This document shows positions 26,479 to 34,912 of a stretch of 64,000 bases of DNA, one piece after another. Origin of the DNA: Pelagimonas varians (GTDB lineage: Bacteria > Pseudomonadota > Alphaproteobacteria > Rhodobacterales > Rhodobacteraceae); assembly GCF_003208435.1 (NCBI RefSeq), contig NZ_QKMF01000003.1, forward strand, positions 62,001-126,000. The letters are read 5' to 3'. Position 1 is the first letter of the stretch; every line of letters starts with the position of its first letter. A program made the position numbers and the translations under genes. The notes under the pieces are model-generated. The model was not told the origin of the DNA. It did not search any database and saw only the letters and a list, made by a program, of their open reading frames with translations.

Positions 26479-27864
26479 ATGGGCCAGACATTGAAATGCA
26501 TCTCTCCGATCGACGGGTCGGTTTTTGCCCAGCGGGATGCCTTGTCGCTAGAGGCTGCACAGGCCGAGATTGCGCGGCTGCGTGCGGCACAAGCGGCTTG
26601 GGCGGCGCGGCCGTTGCAAGAACGTGTTGATTTGGTCATGGCCGGCGTTGCGGCCGTGGGCGCAATGAACGATGAAATCGTACCGGAATTGGCGCATATG
26701 ATGGGGCGCCCCGTGCGATATGGCGGCGAATTCGGCGGGTTCAATGAACGGGCCAGCCATATGGCATCCATCGCCGCAGAGTCCTTGGCCAATGTCGAAG
26801 TTGGTGAGGATGAGACGTTCAAGCGCTATATCAAGCGGGTTCCGCATGGCGTTGTATTTGTCGTCGCGCCTTGGAACTATCCTTATATGACGGCGATCAA
26901 CACGGTTGCTCCGGCCCTGATCGCGGGCAATGTGGTGGCGTTGAAACATGCGACGCAAACCTTGCTGGTGGGTGAGCGGATGGCGCAAGCATTCCATTCT
27001 GCTGGTGTTCCTGAAGATGTTTTTGCGAACCTCTTCCTTGGGCATGACGTGACTTCGGCGCTGATTGCGGAAAATGCTTTTGATTTCGTGAATTTCACCG
27101 GCTCTGTCGGTGGCGGTCAGGCGATGGAACGCGCTGCGGCGGGAACCTTTACGGGTGTCGGGACCGAGCTAGGCGGCAAAGATCCGGGCTATGTCATGGA
27201 AGACGCAGATCTGGATGCGGCGGTTGATACGCTGATCGACGGGGCGATGTTCAACTCTGGCCAGTGTTGTTGCGGGATTGAACGCATTTATGTGCATGAA
27301 AGCCTGTTTGACGCATTTGTGGAAAAGGCCGTGGCCATTGTCAGCGGCTACAAGTTGGGCCATCCGATGGATGAGGCGACGACGCTGGGCCCAATGGCGA
27401 ATGTGCGCTTTGCCGCCGAAGTGCGCGCGCAGATTTCAGAAGCGATTGAGGCCGGGGCAACTGCGCATATCGCGCCGTTCGCCGAAGATGATGGCGGGGC
27501 TTATTTAACGCCGCAAATTTTGACCAACGTCACCCATGATATGCGGGTGATGCGCGACGAGAGCTTTGGGCCCGTGGTTGGCATTATGAAGGTGTCTTCA
27601 GATGCCGAAGCCATTGCTTTGATGAATGACAGTGAATTCGGTTTGACAGCCAGCCTGTGGACCCAAGATCTGGACCGTGCCATGCGTGTCGGGGATCAGA
27701 TCGAAACCGGAACAGTGTTCATGAACCGCGCCGATTATCTTGATCCCGGCCTGTGTTGGACCGGATGCAAGAATACCGGGCGGGGCGGAGGGCTGTCTGT
27801 GATCGGCTTTCACAACCTTACCCGGCCAAAATCCTACCATCTAAAGAAGGTGACCCAAGCATGA
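26479..27864 (+). CDS. NAD(P)-dependent aldehyde dehydrogenase
   Basis: A 461-residue aldehyde dehydrogenase. It has the cofactor motif VVAPWNYPYMTAINTVAPALIAGN, the catalytic Glu in GTELGGKDPG, and the nucleophile in FNSGQCCCGIERI. In the proposed pathway it would oxidise a gamma-glutamylated amino-aldehyde to the acid. GGAG 8 bases before the ATG at 26479 fixes the start; a longer in-frame start would overlap the repeat upstream. The stop overlaps the alcohol dehydrogenase start by 4 bases, so oxidation steps one and two are made together. Confidence 0.9.
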   Translation: MGQTLKCISPIDGSVFAQRDALSLEAAQAEIARLRAAQAAWAARPLQERVDLVMAGVAAVGAMNDEIVPELAHMMGRPVRYGGEFGGFNERASHMASIAAESLANVEVGEDETFKRYIKRVPHGVVFVVAPWNYPYMTAINTVAPALIAGNVVALKHATQTLLVGERMAQAFHSAGVPEDVFANLFLGHDVTSALIAENAFDFVNFTGSVGGGQAMERAAAGTFTGVGTELGGKDPGYVMEDADLDAAVDTLIDGAMFNSGQCCCGIERIYVHESLFDAFVEKAVAIVSGYKLGHPMDEATTLGPMANVRFAAEVRAQISEAIEAGATAHIAPFAEDDGGAYLTPQILTNVTHDMRVMRDESFGPVVGIMKVSSDAEAIALMNDSEFGLTASLWTQDLDRAMRVGDQIETGTVFMNRADYLDPGLCWTGCKNTGRGGGLSVIGFHNLTRPKSYHLKKVTQA

Positions 27865-29006
27865 GCCTTGTTGGAAACTGGTCCTATCCGACCGCAATCA
27901 AGTTCGGCGCTGGCCGGATCAAGGAACTGCCCGAAGCCTGCGCACAGGCCGGGATGAAAAAGCCGTTGTTGGTGACAGACAAAGGACTGGCCGGCTTGCC
28001 GATCACGGCCGCAGCGCTGGACATCATGGAGGCAGCGGGCCTTGGACGCGGCGTATTTTCCGAAGTTGACCCCAATCCAAATGAGAAAAACCTTGAGGCA
28101 GGTGTTGAGGCCTACAAGGCAGGTGGCCACGACGGTGTGATCGCGTTTGGCGGCGGGTCGGGGCTTGATCTGGGCAAGATGGTTGCCTTTATGGCTGGTC
28201 AAACACGTCCGGTCTGGGACTACGAAGACATTGGGGATTGGTGGACCCGCGCGGATGCGGATGCCATCGCACCGATTGTGGCTGTGCCGACAACCGCTGG
28301 GACGGGATCAGAAGTTGGCCGCGCCAGTGTCATCACCAATTCCGAAACCCATGTGAAGAAGATCATCTTTCACCCCAAGGTGCTGCCTGCGGTTGTGATT
28401 TGTGATCCCGAGCTGACCGTTGGAATGCCAAAATTCATCACCGCGGGCACCGGGCTTGACGCCTTTGCCCATTGTGTTGAGGCATTCAGCAGCCCGCACT
28501 ATCACCCGATGAGCCAAGGTATTGCGCTGGAAGGCATGAAACTGGTGATCGACAATCTTCCGCGTGCCTATGCGGATGGAAACGACATTGATGCGCGCGC
28601 CAACATGATGAGCGCCGCCGCCATGGGGGCCACGGCTTTTCAAAAGGGTCTTGGCGCTATTCATGCGATGAGCCACCCGATTGGCGCTGTCTTCGGCACC
28701 CATCACGGCACCACCAATGCCGTTTGTATGCCTGTTGTTTTGGACTTGAATGAACCGCTCATCCGGGATCGTTTTGATTTGGCAGCCAGCTATCTCGGGA
28801 TTGAGGGCGGCTATGATGGGTTCCGTGCCTTCGTGCAGGAATTCAACGACAGCTTTGGTATTCCGCGCGCCCTGTCTGAAATGGGCGTTACAGCGGATCG
28901 GATCGATGAACTGGTGGCGATGGCGCTTGAAGATCCATCCTGCGGTGGCAACCCGGTTACCCTGACCACGGACAACCTCAAGGCGCTGTTCGAAGGTTGC
29001 CTGTGA
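27861..29006 (+). CDS. iron-containing (group III) alcohol dehydrogenase
   Basis: A 381-residue metal-dependent alcohol dehydrogenase of the Fe-ADH family. It shows the NAD-binding GGGSGLDLGKM, PTTAGTGSEVGRASVI, and metal-ligand stretches GTGLDAFAHCVEAF and GAIHAMSHPIGAVFGTHHGTTNAV with the expected His residues. It would oxidise the alcohol group of the glutamylated substrate to an aldehyde for the neighbouring aldehyde dehydrogenase. The ATG overlaps the upstream stop as ATGA; longer in-frame starts fall inside the aldehyde dehydrogenase gene. It is the last gene of the operon, with a terminator 30 bases later. Confidence 0.92.
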   Translation: MSLVGNWSYPTAIKFGAGRIKELPEACAQAGMKKPLLVTDKGLAGLPITAAALDIMEAAGLGRGVFSEVDPNPNEKNLEAGVEAYKAGGHDGVIAFGGGSGLDLGKMVAFMAGQTRPVWDYEDIGDWWTRADADAIAPIVAVPTTAGTGSEVGRASVITNSETHVKKIIFHPKVLPAVVICDPELTVGMPKFITAGTGLDAFAHCVEAFSSPHYHPMSQGIALEGMKLVIDNLPRAYADGNDIDARANMMSAAAMGATAFQKGLGAIHAMSHPIGAVFGTHHGTTNAVCMPVVLDLNEPLIRDRFDLAASYLGIEGGYDGFRAFVQEFNDSFGIPRALSEMGVTADRIDELVAMALEDPSCGGNPVTLTTDNLKALFEGCL

Positions 29007-29035
29007 TTTGAGTGCAATCGTTGGCTTGGAAAAAA

Positions 29036-29066
29036 CGCACCGTCCCTTGTGGGGGCGGTGTTTTGC
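29036..29066 (+). terminator. rho-independent terminator after the alcohol dehydrogenase
   Basis: A 9-bp stem (CACCGTCCC/GGGGCGGTG, one T-G pair) closes a 5-base loop and is followed by TTTT. Upstream A-residues pair partly with the T-run, so it may also serve the convergent regulator gene that ends at 29071. Confidence 0.75.
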
Positions 29067-29070
29067 ATTG

Positions 29071-30666
29071 TTAGGTGCCACTTGCCAAAAGTTCGTTTGC
29101 GATCTGTGTGCTGCGCAGGATTTCAGACGGGTAATTATTGTTGTGGATCAAAGTGCTGAGGGAAAAATCCGGTTCCGTCAGTTGCATATGGGTGATCAGT
29201 TTGTCCAGCTTTTTGGATTCACCTTTGTACGCGTATAGCAAGGTAAGGTAGCGCAACGGGGCCTTGAAATCGGGTTTCAGGCGAAAGGCAGCTTCGCCCG
29301 CGCGAATGGCCTCATCTATCGAATGGGATTTCGCAGCGGCGATGCAATAAAAGGTTTCGACTGCATACCGATATGGCCCGTCTCCGGCGATCGATTTTGC
29401 AAACTGCGCAGCGCCCAACGCCTCTTTCATATGCCCCGAGGTATAAAGCGCAGCGGCGCGAAAGCTCCAAGCCAAGGGGTTTGACCGATTGACCTCAATA
29501 GCGCGCGATGACAGTTCCAGCCCATAGTGCGGGTCATCCAAAAGGTACGTGTAGATGTAGGATGTCAGCGCCAAGACCATTGAATTATAGGGGTCGAGCT
29601 CAAGCGCTCGGCGGGCCAGATCTTCGGCCTCATCGCACAGGGCTTCTTGGGCGATCAACCGCTCGCCTTTGAAAAACGCCAGAATATAGGCCGACCACGC
29701 CAGATACAAACCGCTTGGTTGGGCCTCATGGTTGACGGCTAGCTGATGGCGGGCAAGCTCCAAATCTTTGTTTTGATTTCGGAAAATTAACCGGATGGCC
29801 CCCAGAGCCCCGCGTTCCAAATAGCGCAATTCACGCGAGGTCTTGTCGGCAGGGGCAGGGTTAAAGACTGTGCGGTCTACACCGGTGTTGATCAGGCGGT
29901 GCATCTGATGGGTCTGTAGTAGATCCGCAGGGTCACTGGGCAAAACATCACTGCGATGCCAAAGCATCCGCTTATCCGACAGCCGCGACATTTGGAGATG
30001 TGTCGCGGTTTGAGTTTGGCTGGCTACAGAGGAACTGCGCAGCCAAAACGCTGATCTGTCATCCTCGGCGTCTTCGAAATCTGGCGTTTGATCTTTGGAG
30101 GATACGATGCGGATGGCGCACCAATCAGCCAGACTTTGGCCGAATGCGCTGGCCATGGCGTCATTGTGAAAACTTTCCGGGCTGTTTCGGGTGTCCAGAA
30201 ACAAGAAAGGAGCAGGGGTCTGCGCCTGTTTTCCGGCCCCGCCGCTCCGTTCTTCTTCCAGCCATTCCAGAAACACCGGATCACGTATGGTGTTGCTTTC
30301 GAACAAGATACTGCCATCCGGCGGCGAAAATCCCGGCGCATCAATGTCGCGCAGGATGGCACCGTTGTTCAAGCCAACGAAATTGCGGTCCGACTGGATC
30401 AGGTCCCTTAGTTCTTTGAGGCTTTGACGTATTGTATAGATTTCATTTTTGAGGCTCCGCGCGGCTTGGACGGACTGTCGGTTGCTCCAAAGCTTGTCGA
30501 TGATGCTTTCGCGCGACAAGGACATGTCCGGTGCCAAAAGCAGTAGACAGAGTAGCCCTTGCGCTTTGGCGCTCTTGCGCGGGGTTAGATCGCGCCCATC
30601 CATTGCCCGGATCTCAAAGGATCCGAACATCTGCGCCTTTGCCAAGGGGGCCTGAGGGGTGCGCAT
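29071..30666 (-). CDS. winged-helix/TPR transcriptional regulator (SARP/CadC-like)
   Basis: A 531-residue soluble regulator. Residues about 13-105 form an OmpR-like winged-helix domain (MFGSFEIRAMDGRDLTPRKSAKAQGLLCLLLL, then ESIIDKLWSNRQSVQAARSLKNEIYTIRQSL), as in SARP-type activators. The rest is mostly helical, with TPR-like repeats between about 310 and 500 (LARRALELDPYNSMVLALTSYI, ELSSRAIEVNRSNPLAWSFRAAALY, GEAAFRLKPDFKAPLRYLTLLY). No membrane segment is visible, unlike CadC. It is divergent from the haloperoxidase-like gene across 193 bases and is the natural candidate to control that operon. Target and signal are unknown. Confidence 0.75.
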   Translation of the reverse strand: MRTPQAPLAKAQMFGSFEIRAMDGRDLTPRKSAKAQGLLCLLLLAPDMSLSRESIIDKLWSNRQSVQAARSLKNEIYTIRQSLKELRDLIQSDRNFVGLNNGAILRDIDAPGFSPPDGSILFESNTIRDPVFLEWLEEERSGGAGKQAQTPAPFLFLDTRNSPESFHNDAMASAFGQSLADWCAIRIVSSKDQTPDFEDAEDDRSAFWLRSSSVASQTQTATHLQMSRLSDKRMLWHRSDVLPSDPADLLQTHQMHRLINTGVDRTVFNPAPADKTSRELRYLERGALGAIRLIFRNQNKDLELARHQLAVNHEAQPSGLYLAWSAYILAFFKGERLIAQEALCDEAEDLARRALELDPYNSMVLALTSYIYTYLLDDPHYGLELSSRAIEVNRSNPLAWSFRAAALYTSGHMKEALGAAQFAKSIAGDGPYRYAVETFYCIAAAKSHSIDEAIRAGEAAFRLKPDFKAPLRYLTLLYAYKGESKKLDKLITHMQLTEPDFSLSTLIHNNNYPSEILRSTQIANELLASGT

Positions 30667-30859
30667 GCGGCATCTCGATCAAATCATTGGGCAATCCGAG
30701 AACCTTAACAAATGATTTCCAGCCTGCCTAGCCGGAGGAAATAACAGGTCAAAAATTTGCATCAAACCTTTGTTTCGGTTGACTGAAACCCTGTTCTGGC
30801 TTGATCTTAGGTATCAGCAAAAAATTGTATTGATGAAATTGAGATTGGGAGACACGAGA
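30667..30859. other. divergent promoter region of the haloperoxidase/subtilase cluster
   Basis: An A+T-rich 193-base gap between the SARP/TPR regulator and the MAS-repeat gene. It contains TTGACTGAAA (30778-30787) and TTGATCTTAGGTATCAGC downstream, which could hold a promoter for the plus-strand genes. No strong inverted repeat stands out. Confidence 0.4.
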
Positions 30860-32035
30860 ATGGGTACGGATTCATATTCAATGGCGTCTATGGCAAGCAT
30901 GGCTTCGATGGCGTCCATGGCCAGTATGGCCTCGATGGCAAGTTCTGGCGGCGGTCAAAAGTCCATTTCCGGAGAAGCGATTTCAGCGGCCTCCTCGGGG
31001 GCGCTCATCGGGTCACGTGACGGGATTGTCGGGCCCTATGCGCCGCCTGCTGTTGCCCTGGCTCATCTGCCGTTCAATTCATTGGATCACTATGCCTTTA
31101 TGGAAAAAGGGGTGCGCATTTCGGCGATCCAGTCGGCGATCTTTTCCGAGCTGTCCTTTGCTTATGGCGCAGAATCTCTGAGTGTATCGGATCGGGAAAC
31201 CGGCGGTATGATTGCATCGATGACCCGGCCCAAAATCGAAGAATTCCAGCTTCAGCTTGATTACGTCAACGCCTACGCGGATTTGCGGATTGACCGTGCC
31301 CCGGAAATTCTGGCCCAAGTGGGTGAGATCATGTCCTTTATCGGCCAAGCGATTTCACTGCATCCGCAGCGGCATCGCTGGACAATCGAATATCTGTTTG
31401 TCGCGGTGGGGGCGGTGATTGAACTGGAAAAACGGTTCAAAGCGGCGATGAATGTGCGCCGCCCATTTGAGCTTGCACCGCAAATCCAGCCGATGATCAC
31501 CACGCCCGCCCACAGCGCTTTCCCCAGCGGTCATTCGACCGAAGCCTTTGCAATGGCAGAGGTTCTTGCATCCATGGTGGATCACATTGATGCAGTGCAA
31601 AATTTAAGCGGTCCGGGTTCGCGGCGCTGGTTGATGGTCTCGCAGGCTGCGCGGGTGGCGGTCAATCGGACCGTCGCAGGGGTACACTACCCTGTCGACA
31701 CCTTGGCCGGTGCGACTTTGGGGACGGCATTGGGGCAATACATGGTCGCAAGGTCGCAATCGGGGGCTGCGCAGGCACCGTTGATGCAGATGCATGGCCT
31801 CAGTTTTGACAGTCCTTGGGATGCGGCAAGCAGACCGCAATCGCCGGACTTTAACCTTGCGGTGTTCCAAAGTGAGGCAGATCCTGCCAACCAAGAAAGC
31901 GCCAATTCCCGCTATGTGGAAACAGGGGCTGCCTTTACAGTGCCAAGCTGCGCGCCACTGGCCTGGCTGTGGTCAAAGGCTGCCGAAGAATGGGTGGTTG
32001 CCGCGGCATGTGACACCGCGACGGTAACCTCATGA
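30860..32035 (+). CDS. soluble PAP2/vanadium haloperoxidase-like protein with N-terminal MAS repeats
   Basis: A 391-residue protein of the PAP2/vanadium-haloperoxidase superfamily. All three phosphate/vanadate-binding motifs are intact: K194-x6-RP (KAAMNVRRP), PSGH with His225, and R270-x5-H276-x3-D280 (NRTVAGVHYPVD). There is no signal peptide and no membrane helix, so it is not a typical membrane PAP2 lipid phosphatase; a cytosolic phosphatase or haloperoxidase is likelier. Residues 8-28 are seven consecutive Met-Ala-Ser triplets followed by SGGGQ. GGGAG 8 bases before the ATG at 30860 fixes the start; ATGs at 30770 and 30833 lack this. The stop overlaps the subtilase start by ATGA. Halide or phosphate specificity cannot be read from sequence. 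Confidence 0.8.
   Translation: MGTDSYSMASMASMASMASMASMASMASSGGGQKSISGEAISAASSGALIGSRDGIVGPYAPPAVALAHLPFNSLDHYAFMEKGVRISAIQSAIFSELSFAYGAESLSVSDRETGGMIASMTRPKIEEFQLQLDYVNAYADLRIDRAPEILAQVGEIMSFIGQAISLHPQRHRWTIEYLFVAVGAVIELEKRFKAAMNVRRPFELAPQIQPMITTPAHSAFPSGHSTEAFAMAEVLASMVDHIDAVQNLSGPGSRRWLMVSQAARVAVNRTVAGVHYPVDTLAGATLGTALGQYMVARSQSGAAQAPLMQMHGLSFDSPWDAASRPQSPDFNLAVFQSEADPANQESANSRYVETGAAFTVPSCAPLAWLWSKAAEEWVVAAACDTATVTS
30881..30943 (+). repeat. seven tandem Met-Ala-Ser codon triplets
   Basis: Seven 9-base units, each ATG GCN then a Ser codon. Serine is encoded in turn by TCT, AGC, TCG, TCC, AGT, TCG and AGT, and Ala by several GCN codons. The protein repeat is exact while the DNA repeat is not, which points to selection on the peptide. 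Confidence 0.9.
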
Positions 32036-34182
32036 ACTGGCGGTTGGCACCAAGAACCTTGGCTGATCCTTATGGGCATTGGATGAGGAAAACAGGGACT
32101 ATTCCAACAACGGGTGGTTGGCAGCCAAGGGTGATATATACCCCTTGGGGCATGTTGGCGCGCGCAATGACGGACAATGCTGGCACCACGGTGCAGGCGC
32201 TTGAAGCCCTGTTTTCCGGAGCCAGTTCATATCGCGTAAACCTGCATGATCTGGAACATTGGGCGTATTGCGATCTGCGCAAGGACCAGCCGCATTTCGG
32301 ACAGGGCCACAATGAGCTGATCATTTTTGAAAAGGCGAACAATCCATCGTTCGAGTTGCCACGGCTTTTGGGCCATGCATTGGAGGCCGCAACAGAGGAG
32401 CAGGTGTTCGGATCAGACGCAGGGGCAGTTGTTTATTCTGATGTCCCGCAATCATTGTCGGGAAACCTGACAACATGCTTTGCGGCCAACAGCGGTTTGG
32501 TGGCCAGCGGGTCCATGCCGGTGCTTCCGGCAGACACATGTGACAAGGGCGGACCATTGGTGGTCACAGCGATTATCGATCACGCTATTCCGTTTGCACA
32601 CGAAAGGTTTCGCCTCAGCGCGGACCGCAGCCGGATAGACGCGATCTGGTTGCAAGGAACACCGACCGCACAATCGAATACCAGTCCGGCAATCGGCCGA
32701 GCTTTGACCGGATCATCGATAGCAGACCTTCTGGGCCAAATAGGCGGGGCGTTTCGGGATGAAAACGAGCTGTATTCCAGCATGTCCTCTGTGCCAATGG
32801 GGCGGGACAGGCAGGCTGGCGATACCCCCTTGCAGCAATCCTTTTGTCACGGCGGGATGATGCTTGACCTCGCCGCTGGGCGAGAAATCAACGATGCGCT
32901 TGCTTCAAAACACCGGATTCTAGGAGTGGAACTTCCAGCGCAGATTGTGGCCCAAACCAATGGATTTTTGCATGAGCTGTTTGTGAAATCGGCCATGAAC
33001 TGGATTTGGTTCACTGCGCGGTCGATGTATGCAAATCACCCGCATGAAGTTATCCTGAACTACAGTTTTGGCGACTTTTGTGGGCGCCGCGACGGGCTGG
33101 GAATGCTGGATGCTGATTTCCAACTCAGGTTGGATCGGGACGAGTTGGCGGGAATTACTGTTTCGGCGGGCAATGGGTTTCAATCCGATTGCCACGCGGA
33201 AATCACCGCTTCGGAGATGGCACAAGGGCAAGATTTAACACTGTGTCTTCAACCTGGTGACAAAACCCCAAGCTTTGTCCAGTTTTGGTTGGATGGGAGC
33301 CACGAAAGCCTTCCGTTCGAATTGGAAATCAAGCCACCATCGACCAGTGGCATTGCACCGATCGTGACGTCTTTGGAGGACGATTTGGAGCTGGTGGATC
33401 CTAAAGCTGGCTCAGCGGTAGCGCGGGCCTACTTGCAACAAGATGCGCCGCGTTATGCTGTGCCAGATGGCCGAACGGCCACAATCCGAACGCGTGTCAC
33501 GATTGCGTTTTGCCGGACTGAGGCGGCGCGCGGGCAGGCCGCAGCACCAGCCGGACGCTGGGGGTTGTCTTTTAAGTCCCGGGCCAACTGTGATTTGTCC
33601 GCGCAGGAAAAGGTGATGCTTTGGGTTGAGCGGGGGGACAGCCTTCCGGGATTTCTACCCGCGGGACGCCAGGCCTACCTTGCCCATGCCAACCATCAGC
33701 GATGGGATGAATCCGGGCGAAGGAATACGGCGTTGGATGGTGCGTGGTCGCCGATAAAGCGGCGCAACACGCTTAGCGCAAATGCAAATGCGGCTGATGT
33801 TTTGTCCGTCGCGGCATATAGGCAAGCGGGGCGCGGGCAGCCTGCTCTCTATACCGCTGCGGGGGGCGGAGCAAAATCTGGAGGGCCAACGGTTGCTGTC
33901 GCGATCGAGAGATCGGACAATCGACGGTCGGTTTTGGCGGCGGGAACCTTGTCCGGTGCGACACGAATGGGCAATGGCACCAGCGCTGCTTCTGCCGCCC
34001 TTTCGCGCCACTTGGCCGAAGCAGTGTTGAGTGGAACGGTGCCGGTTGGGTCCGCTGACATAGTGAAGCGACTTAGGTCACATGTGATCGATTTGGCGGA
34101 ACCATCAAAGAACCCGGCTCGGAGCGGAGCGGGAGTATTACCCGTTCTGGATGGCTGCGTTGGGATTCACAAAAGTGTCTAA
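32032..34182 (+). CDS. subtilase-like (S8 family) serine protease without signal peptide
   Basis: A 716-residue protein with a complete but divergent subtilisin triad. Asp183 lies in TAIIDHAIPFAHERFR, His273 in SFCHGGMMLDLAAG, and Ser651 in MGNGTSAASAAL; the oxyanion Asn381 is in VSAGNGF. About 180 residues precede the Asp, and a 200-residue beta-rich insertion separates the oxyanion Asn and the Ser. No Sec or Tat signal and no membrane segment are seen, so it should act in the cytoplasm or leave by an unusual route. It is translationally coupled (ATGA) to the MAS-repeat haloperoxidase-like gene, so the two products probably work together, perhaps with one processing the other. That is inference. 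Confidence 0.75.
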   Translation: MNWRLAPRTLADPYGHWMRKTGTIPTTGGWQPRVIYTPWGMLARAMTDNAGTTVQALEALFSGASSYRVNLHDLEHWAYCDLRKDQPHFGQGHNELIIFEKANNPSFELPRLLGHALEAATEEQVFGSDAGAVVYSDVPQSLSGNLTTCFAANSGLVASGSMPVLPADTCDKGGPLVVTAIIDHAIPFAHERFRLSADRSRIDAIWLQGTPTAQSNTSPAIGRALTGSSIADLLGQIGGAFRDENELYSSMSSVPMGRDRQAGDTPLQQSFCHGGMMLDLAAGREINDALASKHRILGVELPAQIVAQTNGFLHELFVKSAMNWIWFTARSMYANHPHEVILNYSFGDFCGRRDGLGMLDADFQLRLDRDELAGITVSAGNGFQSDCHAEITASEMAQGQDLTLCLQPGDKTPSFVQFWLDGSHESLPFELEIKPPSTSGIAPIVTSLEDDLELVDPKAGSAVARAYLQQDAPRYAVPDGRTATIRTRVTIAFCRTEAARGQAAAPAGRWGLSFKSRANCDLSAQEKVMLWVERGDSLPGFLPAGRQAYLAHANHQRWDESGRRNTALDGAWSPIKRRNTLSANANAADVLSVAAYRQAGRGQPALYTAAGGGAKSGGPTVAVAIERSDNRRSVLAAGTLSGATRMGNGTSAASAALSRHLAEAVLSGTVPVGSADIVKRLRSHVIDLAEPSKNPARSGAGVLPVLDGCVGIHKSV

Positions 34183-34193
34183 AACGACAGATG

Positions 34194-34218
34194 AAAGCTG
34201 ACGGGAGCGGGCAGCTTT
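34194..34218 (+). terminator. weak hairpin after the subtilase gene
   Basis: AAAGCTG/CAGCTTT arms of 7 bp around an 11-base loop, 12 bases after the subtilase stop, followed by GACTTTT. It is a possible but weak terminator. Confidence 0.35.
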
Positions 34219-34430
34219 GACTTTTGGGAGGGCGCATATTGTTGAAAAGGAGGGAGAAAGCGAAGACCTTTGGCTTTATTGACCAATCCTTGACCCGAGA
34301 TTGACGCAACGTCGATCCACGAAGTTAGGCTGAACCCAAGCTGCGTTTGGCGTGACGCTTATGCGGCCGCTTTTGAGCGGACCGGATATGAAATTCAGGC
34401 GCGGCACCTGATCGGCAAGGAGAGATGAAA
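34219..34430. other. intergenic region before the 79-residue orphan gene
   Basis: Together with the hairpin this makes a 248-base gap after the subtilase gene. It holds an isolated AAGGAGGG (about 34245-34252) with no start codon at a suitable distance, and the ribosome binding site of the next gene. I see no other feature. Confidence 0.4.
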
Positions 34431-34670
34431 ATGAGTAACAAGCTAAAGGTTGTAGGGGCGAAAGCGCTTGATCGAAACCCGTCGCTAAGGCGGCTCACTT
34501 CCGTGCCTGTCGAAGAGCCGCCGCACACAATCCCGGATCCAAGTTGGGATACCTGTGGGCTGGACTTGGTTGAGGTGCTGCAAGAGCCTGGTTTTGGCGA
34601 TTGCCTCAACTTTCCCGAGCCCCATGAGCATGGCGCGACTTTGATGAACCTTGTTAGCCGGCAGGGGTGA
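34431..34670 (+). CDS. 79-residue orphan protein
   Basis: I do not recognise this protein. AAGGAGAG at 34417-34424 is well placed for the ATG at 34431 (8 bases from GGAG); an ATG at 34425 is too close. The N-terminal third is basic (MSNKLKVVGAKALDRNPSLRR) and the rest is acidic and proline-rich (VPVEEPPHTIPDPSWDTCG, QEPGFGDCLNFPEPHEHG), with two Cys 23 residues apart. No signal peptide or membrane helix is seen. The leader-then-Cys/Pro-rich layout is compatible with a small secreted or modified peptide, or a substrate of the neighbouring protease, but nothing proves this. It lies between the subtilase and a LuxR-like regulator. Confidence 0.5.
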   Translation: MSNKLKVVGAKALDRNPSLRRLTSVPVEEPPHTIPDPSWDTCGLDLVEVLQEPGFGDCLNFPEPHEHGATLMNLVSRQG

Positions 34671-34912
34671 TTTGCCCCGAGGGAGTGTTGCTGCTTGGTG
34701 ATAGATCCAAGTTTCCGGTTTTGTATGGATGCCCTGCCGACGCAATACGACCCTTGCGGGTTGCCAATCAGTTTTTGGATGGCGGTTACATTGTAATATC
34801 CGCATGTTTATCTGTGATTGGATCAAGGCAACCTGAGTGGCCAATTACAGACTGGTAATTAGCCCGCTGCATTTGTATTAATATATCATGGATATTTTTT
34901 TGAATTGCGCTG
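34671..34912. other. A+T-rich region before the LuxR-like gene
   Basis: A 242-base gap whose last 70 bases are strongly A+T rich (TTAATATATCATGGATATTTTTTTG), probably the promoter of the LuxR-like gene. I see no clear operator, and no ribosome binding site before 34913. Confidence 0.4.

Noticed and set aside
30881-30943. Reading the MAS repeat as a simple microsatellite or CRISPR-like array
   Set aside because: The units are 9 bases in frame, contiguous without spacers, and vary synonymously; it is a coding repeat.
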